A stretch of DNA of 64,000 nucleotides from Rothia santali (GCF_024199905.1 NZ_JANAFB010000013.1:1-64000); one strand, 5' to 3'. Counted from the first letter of the stretch, positions 46,287 through 57,059 are shown. The notes: a model not told the origin generated them from the letters alone. Made by a program: numbers and translations.

Positions 46287-47795
46287 ATGCCCCCGGGCGC
46301 CACCACCACGACCACGACGACGTCCGCGGCATCACCCGGTGACCTCGCCCCCGCGTTCACACCCCGAACTCGCACCATCCGCTACGCGGGGCTGGTGCTC
46401 GGCGCCCTCGCGGCGTTCGCCGCCTTCGCCGCGATGCCGGCCGAGGTGCCGCACGAGGCGCGGGTCGTGGCCGGCGTCGTCGTCCTCATGGGGACCTGGT
46501 GGATCACCGAGGCGGCGCCCCTGCCCGTGACCGCCCTGATGCCGCTCGTGCTCCTGCCGGCCTTCGGCGTGACCACCATGGAGGAGCTGGCGCCCTCCTA
46601 CGCCAGCCAGATCATCTTCCTGTTCCTGGGCGGCTTCCTCCTGGCGCTGGGCATCCAGCGGTGGGGCCTGCACCGGCGGATCGCGCTGCTGGTGGTGCTC
46701 GCCGTTGGGACCAAGCCGACGCGCATGGTGCTGGGCATGATGATCGCGACCGCGGTCCTCGGCATGTGGGTCTCCAACACCGCGACCGCGCTGATGATGA
46801 TCCCGCTGGGACTGTCACTGGTGGGGCTGATCGAGGACCAGGACGGGGTCGCGCGGAAGTCCCGGTTCGGCGTCGGGCTGATGCTCGGGATCGCGTACTC
46901 GGCGACCATCTCGGCCTTCGGCACCATCATCGCCACGCCGGGCAACGTCTTCGTCGTCGGCTTCATCCGCGAGAACCTCGGCCACACCGTGACCTTCCTG
47001 CAGTGGATGGTCTTCGGCATCCCGCTGGTGGTCGTGTTCCTCGCCGCGGGATGGCTCGTGATCGCCCAGGTGCTCTGGCGCCCGGAGATCGACGAACTGC
47101 CCGGCGGCCGGCAGCTGTTCCTGCACGAGCTGTCCAAGCTCGGGCGCATGTCGGCCGGCGAGAAGCTGATCGCGCTCATCTGTTGCGGCGCCGCCCTGTC
47201 CTGGATCCTGGTGCCCCTGGTCTTCGAGGACCCCTGGGCCACCGACGCCGTCATCGCGATGATCGCGGGGCTGACCACGTTCCTCGTCCCGGCGCGCCCG
47301 GCGGCCGGCGTCATGGTCATGGACTGGGACGCCGCCCGCGAGATCCCGTGGGGCACGCTCATCCTCTTCGGCGGCGGGCTCGCGCTCTCGGGCCAGGTCA
47401 CGGCCACGGGCCTCTCGGACTGGGTCGGGGACTCCTTCGCCGGGCTCGAGGGGCTGCCGTTCTGGCTCGTGCTCGCGGTCATCCTGGTCGCGGTGCTGGC
47501 GGTCACCGAGATCACCAGCTCGATGGCGACCATCGCGACCTTCGTGCCGATCGTCGCCGGCGTCGCGCTGGGTCTCGGCTTCGACCCGGTGCTCCTGGCC
47601 ATCCTGGTGACCCAGGCGTGCCAGTGCGCCTTCATGCTGCCGGTCGCGACCGCGCCCAACGCGATCGCCTTCGGCTCGGGGGCCGTGAGCATCCGGCAGA
47701 TGGTCCGGACCGGGCTGTGGATGAACGTCATCGGGTTCGGGCTGATCTTCGTCCTGGCGTTCACGCTGGTGCCCTGGGCGCTCTCCGCGGGGTAG
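46287..47795 (+). CDS. DASS/SLC13 family sodium-coupled anion symporter
   Basis: 502 aa, 11-12 hydrophobic segments. ATG 46287 behind AAGGAG. Features of the divalent anion:Na+ symporter family: TWWITEAAPLPVTALMPLVLLP, the first clamshell motif in MWVSNTATALMMIPLGL (SNT), a PGNVFVVGFI loop, and a second-half ITSSMATIATFVPI in place of the usual second SNT. It imports dicarboxylates or citrate-like anions in relatives; substrate not readable. The N-terminus is Thr-rich (ATTTTTTTSAAS). Confidence 0.9.
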   Translation: MPPGATTTTTTTSAASPGDLAPAFTPRTRTIRYAGLVLGALAAFAAFAAMPAEVPHEARVVAGVVVLMGTWWITEAAPLPVTALMPLVLLPAFGVTTMEELAPSYASQIIFLFLGGFLLALGIQRWGLHRRIALLVVLAVGTKPTRMVLGMMIATAVLGMWVSNTATALMMIPLGLSLVGLIEDQDGVARKSRFGVGLMLGIAYSATISAFGTIIATPGNVFVVGFIRENLGHTVTFLQWMVFGIPLVVVFLAAGWLVIAQVLWRPEIDELPGGRQLFLHELSKLGRMSAGEKLIALICCGAALSWILVPLVFEDPWATDAVIAMIAGLTTFLVPARPAAGVMVMDWDAAREIPWGTLILFGGGLALSGQVTATGLSDWVGDSFAGLEGLPFWLVLAVILVAVLAVTEITSSMATIATFVPIVAGVALGLGFDPVLLAILVTQACQCAFMLPVATAPNAIAFGSGAVSIRQMVRTGLWMNVIGFGLIFVLAFTLVPWALSAG

Positions 47796-47815
47796 GGGAG
47801 GGCGACGCCGCCCGG

Positions 47816-47900
47816 CCGGTCCGGCGTCGGGTCCCGGCCCTCGACTCCAGCCGGTCCGGCGTCGGACCCCGGCCCTCAGCCCCGGCCGGTCCGACGCACC
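47816..47900. repeat. 35-bp tandem repeats at the 3' end of the TMEM175-like gene
   Basis: Two 35-bp units (47816-47850, 47851-47885), each starting CCGGTCCGGCGTCGG and carrying CCCGGCCCTC, and a third partial copy (47886-47900) that is the coding end of the minus-strand gene (stop within unit 2). Same theme as the YbaK array. Confidence 0.8.
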
Positions 47901-48496
47901 GCGGCCAGCAGCGGCTCCTCCAGGAACAGCAGCAGCAGCCAGTAGGCGCCAATGCGCGGGAAGGCCACCGCCAGCACCAGCGCCGCGGCCAGCAGCCCCG
48001 CGCCGGCCCACAGCTCGGGCGCCGGAATGTGCGCCCCGTCCCGGATGTACCCGCCGCGCTCCAGCAGCAGCCGCTCGACCCGCAGCGTCACGGAGCCGAC
48101 CAGCATGGTCCCGATGTAGACCCCCAGCGCGAGCGGGTCGCCCCCGTCCCCGGTGAAGTCGAGGACCGTGGCCACCGGGAGGAAGACGATGGAGGCGAGC
48201 CAGAGGGCCTCGAGGTGCAGGATCGCCGAGGAGTACCCCGTGGCGTCGGTGAACAGCCAGTGGTGGGCGCGCCAGAAGACCGCGATGACCACGAAGCTCA
48301 GCCCCGCCGAGGCGAGGCTCAGCCCGTTGGAGGAGAAGTAGTCGGCCGCGCTGGGGGCGTCGGTCGCGGCGTCGACGATGGGCAGCACGACCAGGGTGAT
48401 CGCGATCGCCACCACCGCGTCCCCGAAGGCGACGACGCGGTCGACGTGGCGCTCCTCGCCCCGGCGGGTCCCCGGTCGGGGTGATCTGGCTCTCAT
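47876..48496 (-). CDS. TMEM175-like (DUF1211) potassium channel family protein
   Basis: 206 aa with about six hydrophobic segments. The first helix has VVAFGDAVVAIAITLVVLPI, matching the TMEM175 pore motif FSDxxxAIAITLLVL, but with Gly instead of Ser (FGD). AVFWRAHHWLFTDATGYSS is the second family motif. Bacterial TMEM175 proteins form K+-permeable tetramers. The ATG at 48496 has TACGCT (48508-48503) 6 nt upstream, so leaderless; the longer GTG start at 48535 is rejected. Confidence 0.87.
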   Translation of the reverse strand: MRARSPRPGTRRGEERHVDRVVAFGDAVVAIAITLVVLPIVDAATDAPSAADYFSSNGLSLASAGLSFVVIAVFWRAHHWLFTDATGYSSAILHLEALWLASIVFLPVATVLDFTGDGGDPLALGVYIGTMLVGSVTLRVERLLLERGGYIRDGAHIPAPELWAGAGLLAAALVLAVAFPRIGAYWLLLLFLEEPLLAAVRRTGRG

Positions 48497-48633
48497 GGGA
48501 CCAGCGTAGCGTCGTGCTCCCCGCCCGCACGGCACGCCCTGCCGCGTCGTTCCCGCGGCGCCAGGGCCCGCCGCGCCGTGACCCCGCTCATCGCCGCCTG
48601 ACCCACGGCGTCGCGCATAGTAGCCTGGAACGT

Positions 48634-50316
<1,683 letters not shown>

Positions 50317-50356
50317 TCGGTCCGGTGCCCCGCCGCGGGGCGCCCGGCCGACGGCC

Positions 50357-50404
50357 GAAGGCCCCCTGCTCTCTGTGGAGCAGGGGGCCTTCGCGCATTT
50401 TTTT
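50357..50404 (+). terminator. rho-independent terminator after ettA
   Basis: GAAGGCCCCCTGCTC pairs with GAGCAGGGGGCCTTC (6-nt loop); after GCGCA comes a run of seven T and then nine G. The T run is set slightly downstream of the stem. Confidence 0.88.
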
Positions 50405-50481
50405 GGGGGGGGGAAGGGGGAGGGAGGGGCGGATGGGCCGTCCCGCCTACGGAACCCCGGCATGGGCCCGAGCCCGGCGCC

Positions 50482-50560
50482 TCGGCCCAGCCCACCGGCC
50501 CAGCACCCCAGTCCGACACCCCGGTCCAGCACCCCGACCCAGCGTCCCGGCTCACCCCAG
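50482..50560. repeat. degenerate short repeats at the 3' side of the thioesterase gene
   Basis: Imperfect 13-16-bp units such as CCGGCCCAGCACCCC, CCGGTCCAGCACCCC and GACCCAGCGTCCC lie in the gap between ettA and the minus-strand thioesterase. Nothing else is seen in 50405-50574 apart from a purine-rich G/A stretch directly after the terminator. Confidence 0.55.
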
Positions 50561-50574
50561 AGCGCGCACCCGGA

Positions 50575-51513
50575 TCAGCCCTTCGCGCCCCCGGAGCCCG
50601 ACGCCGACCGCTCCGGCAGCCGCACCAGCCCCTCCTGCGCGGTGCTCGCGATCAGCCGGCCCGCGGCGTCGAAGATCCGCCCGCACGCCAGCCCGCGGGT
50701 GTTCGAGGCGTTGGGCGAGGTCTGGACGTACAGCAGCCACTCGTCGGCGCGCGCCTCCCGGTGCCACCAGATCGCGTGGTCCAGGGAGGCCATGTTCATC
50801 CCGATGTCCGCCCACGAGCGGCCGTGGCGCCGCAGGATCGGGTCCATCGGCGTGTAGTCGGAGGCGTAGGCGATGGCGGCGCGGTGGATGCGCGGGTCGT
50901 CGGGCAGCGCCGAGTGGGTCTTGAACCAGACCGCGTTCTCGGCCGAGCGGTCCTCGGACGCCCGGAGGTAGATCGGCTCGGTCACGTAGCGCAGGTCGAA
51001 GGGGCGCCCGCGCACCACGCGCTGCGCGAGCGGCGAGTCGATGTGCCCCCACAGGTCCGCCGGGCTGGGCAGGCTCTCGGGGTCGGGGATGCCCTCCGGC
51101 ATCGGCTCCTGGTGCTCGAGCCCCTCGTCCTCGGACTGGAACGAGGCGATGCACGAGAGGATCACCCGGCCCTCCTGGTAGGCGTGCACCCGGCGGGCCG
51201 AGAACGAGCCGCCGTCGCGCATGCGCTCGACGCCGAAGGTGATCGGGCGGGTCACGTCGCCCGGGCGCAGGAAGTAGCCGTGCAGCGAGTGGACGGCCCG
51301 GTCCTCGGCGACCGTGCGGGCCGCCGCGATGACCGACTGCCCCAGCACCTGCCCGCCGAAGACGCGGCGGGTCTCCGGGCCCACGGTGCGGCCCACGAAG
51401 ATGTCCTCGGTGGTGCGCAGCGGCTCGGTGGGCTCCAGGTCCAGCATGCTCAGGAGGGCGCCGGTGGGGTCGAAGTCGCCGTCCGGCGTGCGGTGGTCGT
51501 CGAAAGTGCTCAC
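50575..51513 (-). CDS. tesB: acyl-CoA thioesterase II
   Basis: 312 aa, a double hotdog fold. It hydrolyses acyl-CoA to fatty acid and CoA. Signatures: FVGRTVGPETRRVFGGQVLGQS, AVHSLHGYFLRPGD, FSARRVHAYQEGRVILSC, ASDYTPMDPIL (active-site Asp), and MASLDHAIWWHREARADEWLLY. GTG 51513 is chosen over GTGs at 51519 and 51522 because TACAGT (51526-51521) ends 7 nt before it (the 51522 GTG lies within the -10). The C-terminus is Ser/Gly-rich. Confidence 0.94.
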   Translation of the reverse strand: MSTFDDHRTPDGDFDPTGALLSMLDLEPTEPLRTTEDIFVGRTVGPETRRVFGGQVLGQSVIAAARTVAEDRAVHSLHGYFLRPGDVTRPITFGVERMRDGGSFSARRVHAYQEGRVILSCIASFQSEDEGLEHQEPMPEGIPDPESLPSPADLWGHIDSPLAQRVVRGRPFDLRYVTEPIYLRASEDRSAENAVWFKTHSALPDDPRIHRAAIAYASDYTPMDPILRRHGRSWADIGMNMASLDHAIWWHREARADEWLLYVQTSPNASNTRGLACGRIFDAAGRLIASTAQEGLVRLPERSASGSGGAKG

Positions 51514-51642
51514 GGTCACCACTGTAGCGAAGGCCGCACTCGGCCCACGTGTTCACGCCCCGCAATACGGGTGCGGCGGCCGCCGGCGTCGGGAGCATAA
51601 TGGGGGAGTCTCCCGCCCCCGACCGCAGAAACGGTGCCCCAC

Positions 51643-52293
51643 GTGTCCGACCCCTCCATCATGCTCGCCGACCCCGCCCAGTCGAAGGACCTGGCGACCC
51701 TGCTCTCCCGGGTCCGGTCCATCGACGACGCCGCCGCCGTCCGGCTCCAGGCGCGGGGCTCCGTCCTCGCCGCGTGGGTCCCGGTCATGAGCGGGGAGAC
51801 CCTGCTCGAGCAGGTGCCCACGGTGCTGGGCATGCGGGCGCTACACCTCGCCGCCCCGGCCGACCTCGACCTCACCGTGCAGGCCTCGGCGATCCTGGAC
51901 CGCCTCGCGCGGCAGGAGAAGGCCGGCGGGGTCTTGACGCTGCCGCCCGTCGAGGTCAGGGCGGCGTGGGCCGGCGTCGTCCCGCCCGCCGCGGGCTGGG
52001 AGCGCGCCGGCACGGTGAGCGCCGAGGAGATCGACACCGCCTCCCGCGAGGGGATGCGCGCGGTCGAGGCGGCGCTGCCCGCCAACCCCGGGGCCGCGGT
52101 GCTGAGCACGGTGCGCTCGCGCATCTGGGGCACGCAGGACGAGCGCGGCATCGTCACCGGCGCGGCCTTCGGCGCCACCGTGCTGGGGTTCAACGACGCC
52201 GCGGAGGCCTTCGAGCTGTTCACCAACGGGCCCTGGAGCCGGCTGAGCAACCGCGCCGGGCACATCCTGGCCCGGCGACCCGCCGCGCTCTGA
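51643..52293 (+). CDS. conserved actinobacterial hypothetical protein
   Basis: 216 aa. I recognise the overall pattern (VSDPSIMLADPAQSKDLATLLSR..., DDAAAVRLQARGSVLAAWV, LPPVEVRAAWAGVVPPAAGWE) from hypothetical proteins of related actinobacteria but know no function. Soluble, Ala-rich, no signal peptide. Start: GTG 51643 (SDPSI), as in homologues; GTG 51634 is an alternative. CATAAT (51596-51601) is a plausible -10 giving a leader of about 35 nt. It is divergent from the thioesterase gene and convergent with the globin gene. Confidence 0.75.
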   Translation: MSDPSIMLADPAQSKDLATLLSRVRSIDDAAAVRLQARGSVLAAWVPVMSGETLLEQVPTVLGMRALHLAAPADLDLTVQASAILDRLARQEKAGGVLTLPPVEVRAAWAGVVPPAAGWERAGTVSAEEIDTASREGMRAVEAALPANPGAAVLSTVRSRIWGTQDERGIVTGAAFGATVLGFNDAAEAFELFTNGPWSRLSNRAGHILARRPAAL

Positions 52294-52309
52294 GCCGCGG
52301 CGGGCGTCC

Positions 52310-52699
52310 CTAACCGGGCGTGTTGGTCATAGCGTGCGCCGCGCGCTCGAAGTAGTCCCACACCAGCCCGTCCAGCATCGGCGGCAGCTCCAGGACGTCG
52401 AGCGACTCGCGCATGCAGCGCAGCCACGTCCGGCGGGCCGCGGCGTCGATCCTGAACGGGGCGTGGCGCATCCGAAGCCGCGGGTGCCCGCGCAGCTCGC
52501 CGTAGGTGCCCGGCCCGCCGAAGTACTGCTCGAGGAACATCTCCAGGCGCACCCGCGCCGGCTCCAGGTCCGCCTCCGGGTACATCGCGGCGAAGCCCGG
52601 GTCGGCGGCCACGCGGGAGTAGAACTCCGTGGTGAGGCGCTGGAAGGCCGCGTGGCCGCCGATCTGCTCGTAGAGGCTCGGGGAGGGTTCCAGGCTCAC
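52310..52699 (-). CDS. glbO: group II truncated hemoglobin
   Basis: 129 aa, close to mycobacterial GlbO (trHbO). LYEQIGGHAAFQRLTTEFYSR starts the fold, MFLEQYFGGPGTYGELRGHP is nearly the GlbO E-helix sequence, the proximal heme His is in RMRHAPFRI, and TWLRCM carries the G8 Trp typical of group II. It binds O2 or NO and may protect respiration. GTG 52699 overlaps the pepN stop (GTGA), so pepN and the globin are co-translated, the usual order in actinobacteria. Confidence 0.95.
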   Translation of the reverse strand: MSLEPSPSLYEQIGGHAAFQRLTTEFYSRVAADPGFAAMYPEADLEPARVRLEMFLEQYFGGPGTYGELRGHPRLRMRHAPFRIDAAARRTWLRCMRESLDVLELPPMLDGLVWDYFERAAHAMTNTPG

Positions 52700-55248
52700 G
52701 CCTCGTCGATCTCGTCGGCGGCCTGGACGCGCAGGGCCCGCTCGATGCCGTCGCGGCCCTCCATCACCTGCCGGCGCAGCGAGGCCTTGCCCTCGTCCAG
52801 CCCGGAGAGGAAGCGCTCCGAGGCCTCGAGCACGTCGCGGTCCACGACCTGCGGGAAGAGCCCGCCGATGATCTGCTGCGAGATCTCGTGCGACAGCCCG
52901 TCCCACACGCCCTCGATGGCCTCGAAGTAGCGGCCGATGAAGGGCCGCAGCAGCGAGGCGCGGCTGGTGTTGTTGAACCCCGCGATGGCTGAGCGCTGAA
53001 TGACGTTGGGCAGCTCGTGGCGCTCCACGACCTGCCGCCACACCTCCTCCTTGGCCTCCGGGGTGGGGATCGAGGCGCGGGCCTGGGCGGCGCGCTGGGC
53101 GCCGGTCGAGGTATTGTCCCGGGCGGCCGCGGCGTCGACGTCCTCCGCGCCCCGGCGGCCGCCCGCCACCAGCGCGGTGAGCAGCTTCCACTCCAGGTCC
53201 TGGTCGATCTCCAGGCCCTCGAGCGCGGTCTCGCCGCCCATCAGCGACTCGACGGCGTCGAGGTGCGCCTCGGTGGAGGCGTGCTGGGCGAAGGCCTGGA
53301 CGAACTGCAGCTGACGGTCGGACCCGGCGTCGGCCTCCCGGGCGATCTCCCAGAGCCGCCCGGCCGCCTTCTCCCGGGTGTCCTGCTGGGCGTCCGGGCG
53401 CACGTAGAGCCGGAGCGTGGTGGCCAGGTTGCGCAGCTGGGTCAGGATCGTGGTCGAGTCGGTCTCGGCGTCGATGTTGTTGAGCACCAGGTCCACGAAG
53501 TGGCGGGCGGGCACCTGGCCGTCGCGCGTGCTGTCCCACGCCGCCCCCCACACGACGGCGCGCGGGAGGGACTCCTGGAAGTCGCGCAGGTGCTCGACGG
53601 CGACGTCGAAGGAGCGCTCGTCGAGCCGCACCTTGGCGTAGGCGAGGTCCTCGTCGTTCAGGAGGATCAGGTCGGGGCGGGGACGGCCGGCGACGTCGGG
53701 GACCTCGGTCCGCTCGCCGTCGACGTCGAACTCCACGCCGTGCGTGCGCACCAGGGCCCCGTCCCGCAGGTCGTAGAAGCCGGCGGTCATGCGGTGCGGA
53801 CGCAGCACCGGGTGGTCGTTGGGCGCGGTCTGGATGACCTCGATCCGCTGGATCGCGCCCTCCTCGTCGGTCTCGACGGAGGGCGTCAGCGTGTTGACCC
53901 CGGCGGTCTCGAGCCAGGCCTCGGACCAGGAGGACAGCTCCCGGCCGGAGGTCGCCTCGAGCTCGACCATGAGGTCCGCGAGCGTCGCGTTGCCCCACGA
54001 GTGCTTGCCGAAGTAGGCGGTGAGCGCCCGCATGAACTGCTCCTGGCCCACCCAGGCCACCAGCTGCCGCAGCACCGAGGCGCCCTTGGCGTAGGTGATG
54101 CCGTCGAAGTTGACCTGGACGTCGTGCAGGTCCCGGATCGGGGCCATGATCGGGTGGGTCGAGGGCAGCTGGTCCTGGCGGTAAGCCCAGGTCTTCTCCA
54201 TCGCGGAGAACGTGGTCCAGGCGTTGTCGAACCGGGTGTTGGCGACGGCGGCCAGGTGGGACATGAACTCCGCGAAGGACTCGTTGAGCCACAGGTCGTT
54301 CCACCAGCGCATGGTGACCAGGTCGCCGAACCACATGTGCGCGAGCTCGTGCAGCACGGTGATGGCGCGCCGCTCGATCATCGCCTCGGTGGTCTTGGAC
54401 CGGAAGATGTAGTCCTCGAGGATCGTCACGCAGCCGGCGTTCTCCATGGCGCCGGCGTTGAACTCCGGCACGAAGAGCTGGTCGTACTTCTCGAAGGGGT
54501 AGGGGACGCCGAACTGCTCCTCGTAGAAGGCCATGCCCTGCTTGGTCAGCTCGAAGATCTCGGCGTGGTCCAGGTGGCCCATGAGCGAGCGGCGGGCGTA
54601 GACGGCCATCGGCACCACGCGGCCGTCCGAGGAGGTCACCTCGTCGGTCACGGAGTCGTAGGGGCCGGCCACCAGGGCGGTGATGTAGGAGGAGATGCGC
54701 GGGGTGGGCTCGAAGGCCCAGACGGTGCCGGCCTCGGCCGCCTCGGTCGAGGCGACCGGCTGGTTGGAGACCACGGTCCAGCCCGCGGGCGCGGTCACGG
54801 AGAAGACGAACTCGGCCTTCAGGTCCGGCTGCTCGAAGACGGCGAACACCCGCCGGGAGTCCGGGACCTCGAACTGGGAGTAGAGGTAGACCTCGCCGTC
54901 CACCGGGTCGACGAAGCGGTGCAGGCCCTCGCCGGTGTTGGTGTACAGCGCGTCGGCCACGACCGTGAGCTCGTTGCGCTCGGCGAGGTCCGGCAGCTGG
55001 ATGCGCACGCCGTCGGAGACCTCGGCCGGGTCCAGCTCGCGCCCGTTCAGGGTCACGCGGTGCACCCGGTCGGTGATCGCGTCGATGAAGGTCGAGGAAC
55101 CGGCGACGGCGTCGAAGGCCACCGTGGTGGTCGAGGGGAAGACGGTCTCGGAGGCGGTCAGGTCCACCTCCACGCGGTACGAGTCCACGCGCGTGACGAC
55201 GGCGGCCCGCTCCTCGGCCTCCTGGCGCGTCAGATTCAGTCCTGGCAT
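52696..55248 (-). CDS. pepN: aminopeptidase N (M1 family)
   Basis: 850 aa. It releases N-terminal residues from peptides in the cytoplasm. Substrate-binding exopeptidase motif GAMEN and zinc motif HELAHMWFGDLVTMRWWND followed by NESFAEF (HExxH-x18-E). A Tyr in ITYAKGASVLRQL fits the catalytic Tyr. The C-terminal ERAP1-like helical domain fills residues 530-850. Start ATG 55248 (MPGLNLTRQEAEER) behind AAAGGTG; longer readings are rejected. Overlaps the globin gene by 4 nt. Confidence 0.97.
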   Translation of the reverse strand: MPGLNLTRQEAEERAAVVTRVDSYRVEVDLTASETVFPSTTTVAFDAVAGSSTFIDAITDRVHRVTLNGRELDPAEVSDGVRIQLPDLAERNELTVVADALYTNTGEGLHRFVDPVDGEVYLYSQFEVPDSRRVFAVFEQPDLKAEFVFSVTAPAGWTVVSNQPVASTEAAEAGTVWAFEPTPRISSYITALVAGPYDSVTDEVTSSDGRVVPMAVYARRSLMGHLDHAEIFELTKQGMAFYEEQFGVPYPFEKYDQLFVPEFNAGAMENAGCVTILEDYIFRSKTTEAMIERRAITVLHELAHMWFGDLVTMRWWNDLWLNESFAEFMSHLAAVANTRFDNAWTTFSAMEKTWAYRQDQLPSTHPIMAPIRDLHDVQVNFDGITYAKGASVLRQLVAWVGQEQFMRALTAYFGKHSWGNATLADLMVELEATSGRELSSWSEAWLETAGVNTLTPSVETDEEGAIQRIEVIQTAPNDHPVLRPHRMTAGFYDLRDGALVRTHGVEFDVDGERTEVPDVAGRPRPDLILLNDEDLAYAKVRLDERSFDVAVEHLRDFQESLPRAVVWGAAWDSTRDGQVPARHFVDLVLNNIDAETDSTTILTQLRNLATTLRLYVRPDAQQDTREKAAGRLWEIAREADAGSDRQLQFVQAFAQHASTEAHLDAVESLMGGETALEGLEIDQDLEWKLLTALVAGGRRGAEDVDAAAARDNTSTGAQRAAQARASIPTPEAKEEVWRQVVERHELPNVIQRSAIAGFNNTSRASLLRPFIGRYFEAIEGVWDGLSHEISQQIIGGLFPQVVDRDVLEASERFLSGLDEGKASLRRQVMEGRDGIERALRVQAADEIDEA

Positions 55249-55399
55249 GTCGACACCTTTCGAAGACGGGTTCAGATCACTGGTCCTCAGGTTATTACAC
55301 GGAGCCGGTACTGTTGGGCCTGGGCGCCCGGTACCGCTGGCAGAGAACAGCGCGGGCCCCCGCTTGCCACCTGACCACTGACGACGAACGGGACGAAAC

Positions 55400-55897
55400 G
55401 TGCGCATCCACATCGCGACGGACCACGCGGGGCTAGAGATCAGCAGGTACCTCATCGCATCGCTCACCGACGAGGGATTCGAGATGGTCGACCACGGCCC
55501 GCAGGACTACGACCCGCAGGACGACTACCCGAGCTTCTGCATCAACGCCGCGCTCGCGGTGCGCGCGGACCGGGAGGGCGGCCAGGACTCCCTGGGGATC
55601 GTGCTCGGCGGCTCCGGCAACGGCGAGCAGATGGCCGCCAACAAGGTCCACGGCATCCGCGCCGCGCTGGCCTGGAACGCCGAGACCGCCGCGCTCGCCC
55701 GCGAGCACAACAACGCGCAGGTCGTGGCCGTGGGCGGCCGCCAGCACACCCGCGAGGAGGCCCTGGAGATCATCCGGGTCTTCCTGACCACCGACTTCTC
55801 GGGGGAGGAGCGCCACGTCCGCCGCATCGGGCAGATGGAGGAGTTCGAGGCCACCGGCCGCATCCACGGCCACCGCCTGGGCGCCGAGGCCTCGTGA
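55400..55897 (+). CDS. rpiB: ribose-5-phosphate isomerase B
   Basis: 165 aa, GTG start. It interconverts ribose-5-P and ribulose-5-P. Family features: HIATDHAGLEISRYL, the active-site loop GSGNGEQMAANKVHGIRAAL (here GGSGNGEQ, where many have Cys), and AREHNNAQVVAVGGRQ. The C-terminus is slightly extended. The 151-bp gap to pepN holds divergent control regions without a clear consensus promoter. Ends 27 nt before the Nei-type gene. Confidence 0.95.
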   Translation: MRIHIATDHAGLEISRYLIASLTDEGFEMVDHGPQDYDPQDDYPSFCINAALAVRADREGGQDSLGIVLGGSGNGEQMAANKVHGIRAALAWNAETAALAREHNNAQVVAVGGRQHTREEALEIIRVFLTTDFSGEERHVRRIGQMEEFEATGRIHGHRLGAEAS

Positions 55898-55924
55898 TCC
55901 GCGGGCCGCGGGGGAGGCGCTGAG

Positions 55925-56842
55925 ATGCCCGAGGGTCACTCGGTCCGCCGGGTCGCGATCAAGTTCGGCGACAACTTCGTGGGGGAGACCCTGGCCGTGA
56001 GCAGCCCCCAGGGCCGCTTCGGCCGGGGCGCCGCCCTGGTCGACGGGGAGCGGGCGGTGCGCTCCTACGCCCACGGCAAGCACTTCTTCCTCGAGTTCGA
56101 GAACAAGCTGACGATGAACGTGCACCTGGGCATGTACGGCTCCTGGACCTTCGGCGGCGACGAGCAGTTCATCCAGGCCTCCTCCATCGGCGCGCCCCGG
56201 CGCATCGGCGAGCAGGAGAGCGGGGACGGGGAGGACGACGCCGCGGGCTACCTCGAGCCGCCGGCCCCGCGGGCGACGACGCGCGTGCGGCTGGTCTCCC
56301 GGCACGGGTACGCGGACCTCGTCGGAGCGACGATCTGCCGCGTCCTGGAGCCGGCCGGCGTCGCCGCCCTGCGCTCGCAGCTCGGCCCGGACCCGCTGGA
56401 CCCCGAGGCCGACCCGGAGCCGTTCTACGACGCCTGCGCGCGGACCTCGCGGCCGATCGGCGCGGTGCTCATGGACCAGAAGGCGATCGCCGGCATCGGG
56501 AACATCTTCCGGGCCGAGAGCCTGTTCCGCGCCGCGCAGAACCCCTACGCCCCGGCCCGGCACGTGCCGGCGGAGACGCTGCGGATGCTGTGGCGGGACA
56601 ACGTCACGCTGATGAACATCGGCGTGGAGCTCGGCCGGATCGTCACCACCGCCCCCGAGCACCGCCCCGGCATCCCGGCGCAGCGGGCCTGGCGCGAGCA
56701 CGCCAACTACGTCTACCTGCGCCACGGGCGGGACTGCCGGGTCTGCGGGAGGGACACGATCGTCGTCGAGGACCTCGGCGGGCGCAAGCTCTACTGGTGC
56801 ACGGTGTGCCAGGCGGGGGACGACGCCGCCCGGGCCGCCTAG
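55925..56842 (+). CDS. nei: Fpg/Nei family DNA glycosylase (endonuclease VIII type)
   Basis: 305 aa. The catalytic N-terminus PEGHSVRR (Pro2, Glu3 after Met removal) is of the Nei2-type actinobacterial group. NVHLGMYGSW, MDQKAIAGIGNIFRAESLF (H2TH) and a C-terminal zinc finger CRVCG...YWCTVCQ follow. It cuts oxidised bases out of DNA and nicks the abasic site. Residues 85-115 are an acidic insertion (ESGDGEDDAAGY). Start ATG 55925 behind GGGGGAGGCGCTGAG. Confidence 0.95.
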   Translation: MPEGHSVRRVAIKFGDNFVGETLAVSSPQGRFGRGAALVDGERAVRSYAHGKHFFLEFENKLTMNVHLGMYGSWTFGGDEQFIQASSIGAPRRIGEQESGDGEDDAAGYLEPPAPRATTRVRLVSRHGYADLVGATICRVLEPAGVAALRSQLGPDPLDPEADPEPFYDACARTSRPIGAVLMDQKAIAGIGNIFRAESLFRAAQNPYAPARHVPAETLRMLWRDNVTLMNIGVELGRIVTTAPEHRPGIPAQRAWREHANYVYLRHGRDCRVCGRDTIVVEDLGGRKLYWCTVCQAGDDAARAA

Positions 56843-56935
56843 CGCGGGCGGCCGTCGCTCCACGCGAAGGGCGGGCCACGCGGAGCGGACGGGCGCCCGG
56901 CGGTCGAGCCCGCCGCGCCCGCCCCTCCCACGCGA

Positions 56936-56978
56936 AAGCGCCCGGGCCGGCCCCGCGAGGGGGAGGGCCCGGGCGCTT
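56936..56978 (-). terminator. terminator of tRNA-Gly(TCC), also facing nei
   Basis: AAGCGCCCGGGCC (56936-56948) and GGCCCGGGCGCTT (56966-56978) form a perfect 13-bp stem. On minus it ends in TTTCGCG just after the stem. Loop of 17 nt. Confidence 0.75.
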
Positions 56979-56988
56979 GCCGGTGCGG

Positions 56989-57059
56989 AGGGGATGACGG
57001 GAATCGAACCCGCGTAATCAGTTTGGAAGACTGAGGCTCTACCATTGAGCTACATCCCC
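56989..57059 (-). tRNA. tRNA-Gly (TCC anticodon)
   Basis: 71 nt. Acceptor GGGGATG/CATCCCC, anticodon stem TCAGT/ACTGA encloses CTTCCAA, giving TCC. T loop GGTTCGATTCC. It is divergent from tRNA-Pro. Confidence 0.96.

Noticed and set aside
50397-50430. Functional G-quadruplex after the ettA terminator
   Set aside because: One run of nine G plus purine-rich G tracts is present, but it directly follows the T run of a terminator and G homopolymers here could be inflated by sequencing; there is no positional argument for a role.
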